A stretch of 64,000 bases of DNA, taken from the NCBI GenBank assembly GCA_025359965.1, contig JANYDC010000077.1, positions 29,314-93,313 on the forward strand, written 5' to 3'. Position 1 is the first letter of the stretch; each line of letters begins with the position of its first letter. This stretch comes from Pedosphaera sp. Lineage in GTDB: Bacteria; Verrucomicrobiota; Verrucomicrobiia; Limisphaerales; SXQI01. A program made the position numbers and the translations under genes. This document shows, piece after piece, positions 60,642-64,000 of the stretch. Under the pieces are notes generated by a model that saw only the letters and a list, made by a program, of their open reading frames with translations, was not told where the DNA came from and made no database searches.

Positions 60642-61760
60642 TCAAAAACTCTTGGCCACACTGCACGTCACCACGAAGTCGGCAAAACCAGCGGCGACAG
60701 GCTCAAGGCTGGCGGCTTTTTCAGAATTGCTCTGCTCACGGTTTCGGTAGAGCGCGACTGGGGTGTTCAAGGAGAAGGACCATGATTTCAACATGACGCC
60801 AAGACCCGGTTCAATGGATACAGCCAAACCGGGCCTGCGAAAACCTTCACTGTCGCCAACTAGATCGTTGACCGGCACACCTTCAATTCGGCCAGCCAAG
60901 CTCAACGAGAGCCCATACTTGGGCCAGAGTAGAAAATCAAAACCGGCCCGGCACAAATAATTGTCAGCAATGGAGTAGCCGTCACTACCGTAAATGCTCC
61001 GCATGTTGGAGGGTGAATACTTTTCCTCCGGGGTCATGGTGTAGGATGCGGAAGCAAAAGCGTTCAGACGCGGCACAATTTCCTGGTAGGTGTAAAAATC
61101 GAGTATGATGCCCCAGCCTCCGTTGCCGAGTTGAATGGAGGGATCCACCGCGTGCTCTTTGGTTTCAAGTCGCCTGGTCGAGTCAATCGGCTCCTGAAAA
61201 CCGTCCTGAACATCGCGCTCGCCGCTCGGTCCGGCAACTCCCACACCCAGCAACACGTTGCCCCGGCTGTGCGTCTTGGGGTCAAGCAGCCACATAATCC
61301 CTTCCAGCCGAATATCCCCGATCCCGTCTGATTTTGTGTGGAAACGGCCAAGGATGGTCCGGGCGGCGTTTCTTCGTCGAACCACCTCGCTGCGGTCATG
61401 CGCCGAGTACGGTAGCGTGAGAGTGGCGCTGAAACGCGGTGAGAATGTGTAAGTCAGGCCAAAATCAATGAAATGGGAATCATTGATCTCCTGGCTTCCC
61501 TCGGTTTCCCTCTGCGTTTGCTCAACATCGCGGATGTACATCCGGTCCGAATGCAGCCACCGATACCCCACCGAGGCGCGAAAACCCGTCCCCGAGTGCA
61601 CGTCGCCCTCCTCCCCAAAATGAGTGCCGTCGCAGGAGTGGGCCATCAAGCCAGTGCCTCGCGAAGCAATGCAACCCTGCGCGAATGCCTTCGGTGATTT
61701 GATTGCGGCAAAACCGGCGATAATGAGGGCAAGCGGGAAGGCGGACCCCTTCAAACGCAT
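60642..61760 (-). CDS. Outer-membrane beta-barrel-like protein
   Basis: A 372-aa protein with a signal peptide (MRLKGSAFPLALIIAGFAAI, ending KAFAQG) followed by alternating hydrophobic beta strands and aromatic ends (GFRASVGYRWLHSDRMY, DFGLTYTFSPRFSATLTLPY, GWGIILDFYTYQEI). Pairs of Cys near the mature N-terminus (GCIASRGTGLMAHSCDG) may form a disulfide. No family is named with confidence; it resembles transporter-type beta barrels of Gram-negative outer membranes. A start 18 bases upstream is an alternative. Confidence 0.68.
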   Translation of the reverse strand: MRLKGSAFPLALIIAGFAAIKSPKAFAQGCIASRGTGLMAHSCDGTHFGEEGDVHSGTGFRASVGYRWLHSDRMYIRDVEQTQRETEGSQEINDSHFIDFGLTYTFSPRFSATLTLPYSAHDRSEVVRRRNAARTILGRFHTKSDGIGDIRLEGIMWLLDPKTHSRGNVLLGVGVAGPSGERDVQDGFQEPIDSTRRLETKEHAVDPSIQLGNGGWGIILDFYTYQEIVPRLNAFASASYTMTPEEKYSPSNMRSIYGSDGYSIADNYLCRAGFDFLLWPKYGLSLSLAGRIEGVPVNDLVGDSEGFRRPGLAVSIEPGLGVMLKSWSFSLNTPVALYRNREQSNSEKAASLEPVAAGFADFVVTCSVAKSF

Positions 61761-61828
61761 AATTTGACTTCGGTACATACTTTGTGCTTGAGCAAGACTC
61801 TTAATCCAACGGGGCGTAGGCTGCAAAT

Positions 61829-61866
61829 AAAGAAAAAGGCTGGTCCGCCGCGATGGCGAACCAGCC
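61829..61866 (-). terminator. Terminator of the haloperoxidase-like gene
   Basis: Stem GGCTGGT-CCGCC / GGCG-A-ACCAGCC with one mismatch and a short GCGAT loop. On the minus strand it is followed by TTTTTCTTT. It lies about 35 bases after the stop codon of the upstream gene. Confidence 0.9.
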
Positions 61867-61901
61867 GTGTCTTAAATTCCGTTTTGCTTGAGTGATCTCA
61901 C

Positions 61902-64000
61902 TCAAGGTTGAAGCGTGCGGACTGTGCGGAAGTACTTGGCTTGGCCGTCGGCGCTTTGCGCAGCTGCGGCTGAAGAGTCAAATGCCTGAACAAAACCGCC
62001 CGGTTCGTCGGTGAATTGCTGGCTGAGATCCGTCGTGGATTGCAGTTTGTAGAAGAATCCGCGATAAGTTGGGTAGCGGACCTCAGTCTGCCCCCCTGTT
62101 TTAGTATAAGCCAAAGTGGTGGGCGACTGGCCAATGGACCCGTCGAAGTATTTACTCGCCAGCTCCCAAACCCCCTTGCCCGCCTGCGCTCCCGCTCGGC
62201 GTCCGGCAAAATTATCCACCGGGGGATGAATTCCCCCGTAGATGCGGGACAGTCCGGCCAGATCGGCAGCATCATAATAGGTTGCCCACTGCAATTGAAA
62301 ATCCTGACTTGGGCCTTTTTCATTTACCAGTGTCTTGTTGGCAATTGCCGAGTGAGTTCCGATCCCGCCTGGGAAAAACGGCGACCCAGTAATGGCCGTC
62401 ATCACTTCGGCTGCGGCGCGACTGAAGCAGCTATGGCCGGAAACGTAGCCAGGAAATGCGGGGCTGACAAAAGTCTTTTTCTGGTAGGTCGTCCAACTGT
62501 CCGCCTCCACCCATCGAACTCCGCTTGTCTGGTTGGTCGGATCGGATGGCTGGCCGGGCCACGTATGGATGGCGATTTTGCCCACTTCCAAATCTGCATG
62601 GCGTCCACCCGGTGCTGCGGTTTCCTCAGTTACCAATTCAATCAGGTCTGGGATTAGCGGCAGGCCATTGGTGTGGTAGGAAGGTTTTGTCGGGTCGCTT
62701 GACTGGCCATTCTGCCCCATGAAACGCACAGCGCTGATGGGCCTCCATCCTGTATAGTAACGCTTGATCGCCCAAGCAGCACACGCGGCATCATGGACTG
62801 ATGCATTGAGCGCAAAATACACTTTTACGTCCCACTCCAAATCACTAACAACTGATCCGATTCCGCCGATTTTCTTAACGGTCAAGGGATGGTCCGCCAC
62901 CTCGTTGGCCAATACGTTCCAATGGCCTGGCGGCGTTTCAGAACTGGGACCATCCGCCCAAAATTCCGCAAGCACCCTGAAATAATCGCCGCGTTTAACC
63001 ACATTCGGGGTGTAGGCAAGGCCGGTAACAGGGTTAACCGCATGCCCCTGGCCGTCATCAGCAACGAGGCTGTTGTTGCCAAACACTCCCGGGGAAAAAT
63101 CCATCGTCACCCCATCGTCGACAGTTAGTTGGCTGCTGGCCCGGATGCAAGCCACCACTTCCGTGCGGAACTGGGCATCGCTGGCTCCACCCAGAAAAGG
63201 CGGCGGACCGGGATCAATCCAAGGCGCAGTGGGATCAATGCGCGACAGGGCGTAGGGGCGAACCCCCAGCCATTGGGCACCGAGATAGCCCTGCTTGTTG
63301 GTCGCAACGGGGAACCCATTTTGGTCAAAACCATTGGCAATGCTCAGCCGTTGCCAGTGATTCACATCATTGACAACAATGCCGGGAAGGACATTGGTAA
63401 GCGGCTGATTGACATAAACATATCCGCCCTGACCCGCCGGATAGTCTGGGTACGGAGCCGCCGGAGTTCCATTGGTCTGGCGCGATCCATCGTTGCTGAA
63501 CCAGAGGGAGACCGCGTCATAGATGGAATTTCCGACACCAGCAGGTGTGGAAAGATCGCGTGACACATTGTTAGTGTCGTAACCGAGGGCCGCCATCAGA
63601 GCATCATCAGCCGCAAGGGTGGCATCCGCTGTCTTGGAGAATACATGCCGCTCTTTCATCATGCGCCAGGCCGCATAACTAATGGCCTCGCGCCGGGCTG
63701 CTTCCACATCGGCTGCGGTATGCTTGGCGTGATAAATGAACGCCACAGAATTGGTGCCATAAGCCGCCCACGCATCGTACATGCAAGTCGAGAGACTAAA
63801 TAGATTGCGCGCCTGCGCGGGAGGATGCGGCGTGTCCTTGCGAATAGAGGCCAGCGCACGCTCATCCCACTGCCTCGCCACACTTTGATCGGCGGATGCA
63901 CTGACCACCGCGCTAACACCGAACATGAGCAGGCAACCGTACCTGATGGTTTTCAGCCCTATCGCCAATAGGTCATGGTTGTTCGAATTCAGCGTTTTCA
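61902..64000 (-). CDS. Vanadium-haloperoxidase/PAP2-like secreted protein, start at the window edge
   Basis: A protein of about 699 aa in the vanadium-dependent haloperoxidase group of the PAP2 superfamily. Motifs for the phosphate/vanadate site are visible: FPGYVSGHSCFSRAAAE near residue 520 and RIYGGIHPPVDNFAGRRAG near 590. The frame is open to the last base; the final two bases read TG before AAA ACG CTG on the minus strand, so the start codon (ATG, GTG or TTG) begins one base outside. This gives MKTLNSNN and a signal peptide ending VSASADQ. A TTG at 63968 is not needed. The C-terminus has YKLQSTTDLSQQF and ends KYFRTVRTLQP, the shared module. It could be a phosphatase instead of a haloperoxidase. 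Confidence 0.82.
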   Translation of the reverse strand, partial: KTLNSNNHDLLAIGLKTIRYGCLLMFGVSAVVSASADQSVARQWDERALASIRKDTPHPPAQARNLFSLSTCMYDAWAAYGTNSVAFIYHAKHTAADVEAARREAISYAAWRMMKERHVFSKTADATLAADDALMAALGYDTNNVSRDLSTPAGVGNSIYDAVSLWFSNDGSRQTNGTPAAPYPDYPAGQGGYVYVNQPLTNVLPGIVVNDVNHWQRLSIANGFDQNGFPVATNKQGYLGAQWLGVRPYALSRIDPTAPWIDPGPPPFLGGASDAQFRTEVVACIRASSQLTVDDGVTMDFSPGVFGNNSLVADDGQGHAVNPVTGLAYTPNVVKRGDYFRVLAEFWADGPSSETPPGHWNVLANEVADHPLTVKKIGGIGSVVSDLEWDVKVYFALNASVHDAACAAWAIKRYYTGWRPISAVRFMGQNGQSSDPTKPSYHTNGLPLIPDLIELVTEETAAPGGRHADLEVGKIAIHTWPGQPSDPTNQTSGVRWVEADSWTTYQKKTFVSPAFPGYVSGHSCFSRAAAEVMTAITGSPFFPGGIGTHSAIANKTLVNEKGPSQDFQLQWATYYDAADLAGLSRIYGGIHPPVDNFAGRRAGAQAGKGVWELASKYFDGSIGQSPTTLAYTKTGGQTEVRYPTYRGFFYKLQSTTDLSQQFTDEPGGFVQAFDSSAAAAQSADGQAKYFRTVRTLQP

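Overview
The window looks like a chromosomal segment of a Verrucomicrobiota bacterium, probably of the Pedosphaera/Limisphaera side of the phylum (inference). The gene families point that way: a cytochrome-type PSCyt1/DUF1549/DUF1553 protein paired with a DUF1501 protein, several PQQ-type beta-propellers, an H-X9-DG prepilin-like protein, a PEP-CTERM protein, an S46 peptidase, and large secreted proteins that share a C-terminal module ending in an aromatic-Arg motif. No rRNA, tRNA or CRISPR array was seen.

Layout. 1-6.9 kb (minus strand): a Gfo/Idh/MocA oxidoreductase cut by the window edge, an S46 dipeptidyl peptidase, a secreted metzincin protease with a PKD domain, and a DUF554 membrane protein. 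7-15 kb (plus): a four-gene run of PQQ propeller, SGNH-esterase/alpha-beta-hydrolase fusion, PSCyt1-DUF1549-LamG-DUF1553 and DUF1501, which looks like a planctomycete-type polymer-degradation set. 15-19.2 kb: a repeat-rich surface protein broken by one in-frame stop codon, then a PEP-CTERM protein. 19.3-25 kb (minus): two PIN-domain toxin-antitoxin modules, a large secreted protein, and a winged-helix regulator with its membrane partner. 25-35.8 kb: HtrA protease, a DUF5722-like glycosidase, a FecR / CHASE2-cyclase / O-antigen-ligase group, leuC and a prepilin. 35.8-43.3 kb: a GH42-like protein, a CusRS-type two-component system, rlmI-manC-trpA. 43.3-52.4 kb: a 181-bp element with terminal inverted repeats, a three-part fusion protein, a PQQ-PQQ-adenylating-enzyme operon ending in a clear terminator, and a MarR regulator.

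52.5-58 kb is the accessory region and the best candidate for something undescribed. A plus-strand cassette encodes (A) an HsdR-N-type PD-(D/E)XK protein with a frameshifted C-terminus, (B) a coiled-coil protein with two membrane segments and (C) a trypsin-fold protease without a signal peptide. It sits between a Verrucomicrobia-style low-complexity protein with a strong terminator and a REP-associated Y1 transposase surrounded by three copies of a palindromic repeat. I do not recognise this combination as a named system; a defence role is inference from the domain types and the context.

58-64 kb (minus): a fabG-acpP-fabF fatty acid synthesis operon with hairpins in both intergenic gaps, an outer-membrane beta-barrel protein, and a vanadium-haloperoxidase-like protein whose start codon lies one base beyond the window.
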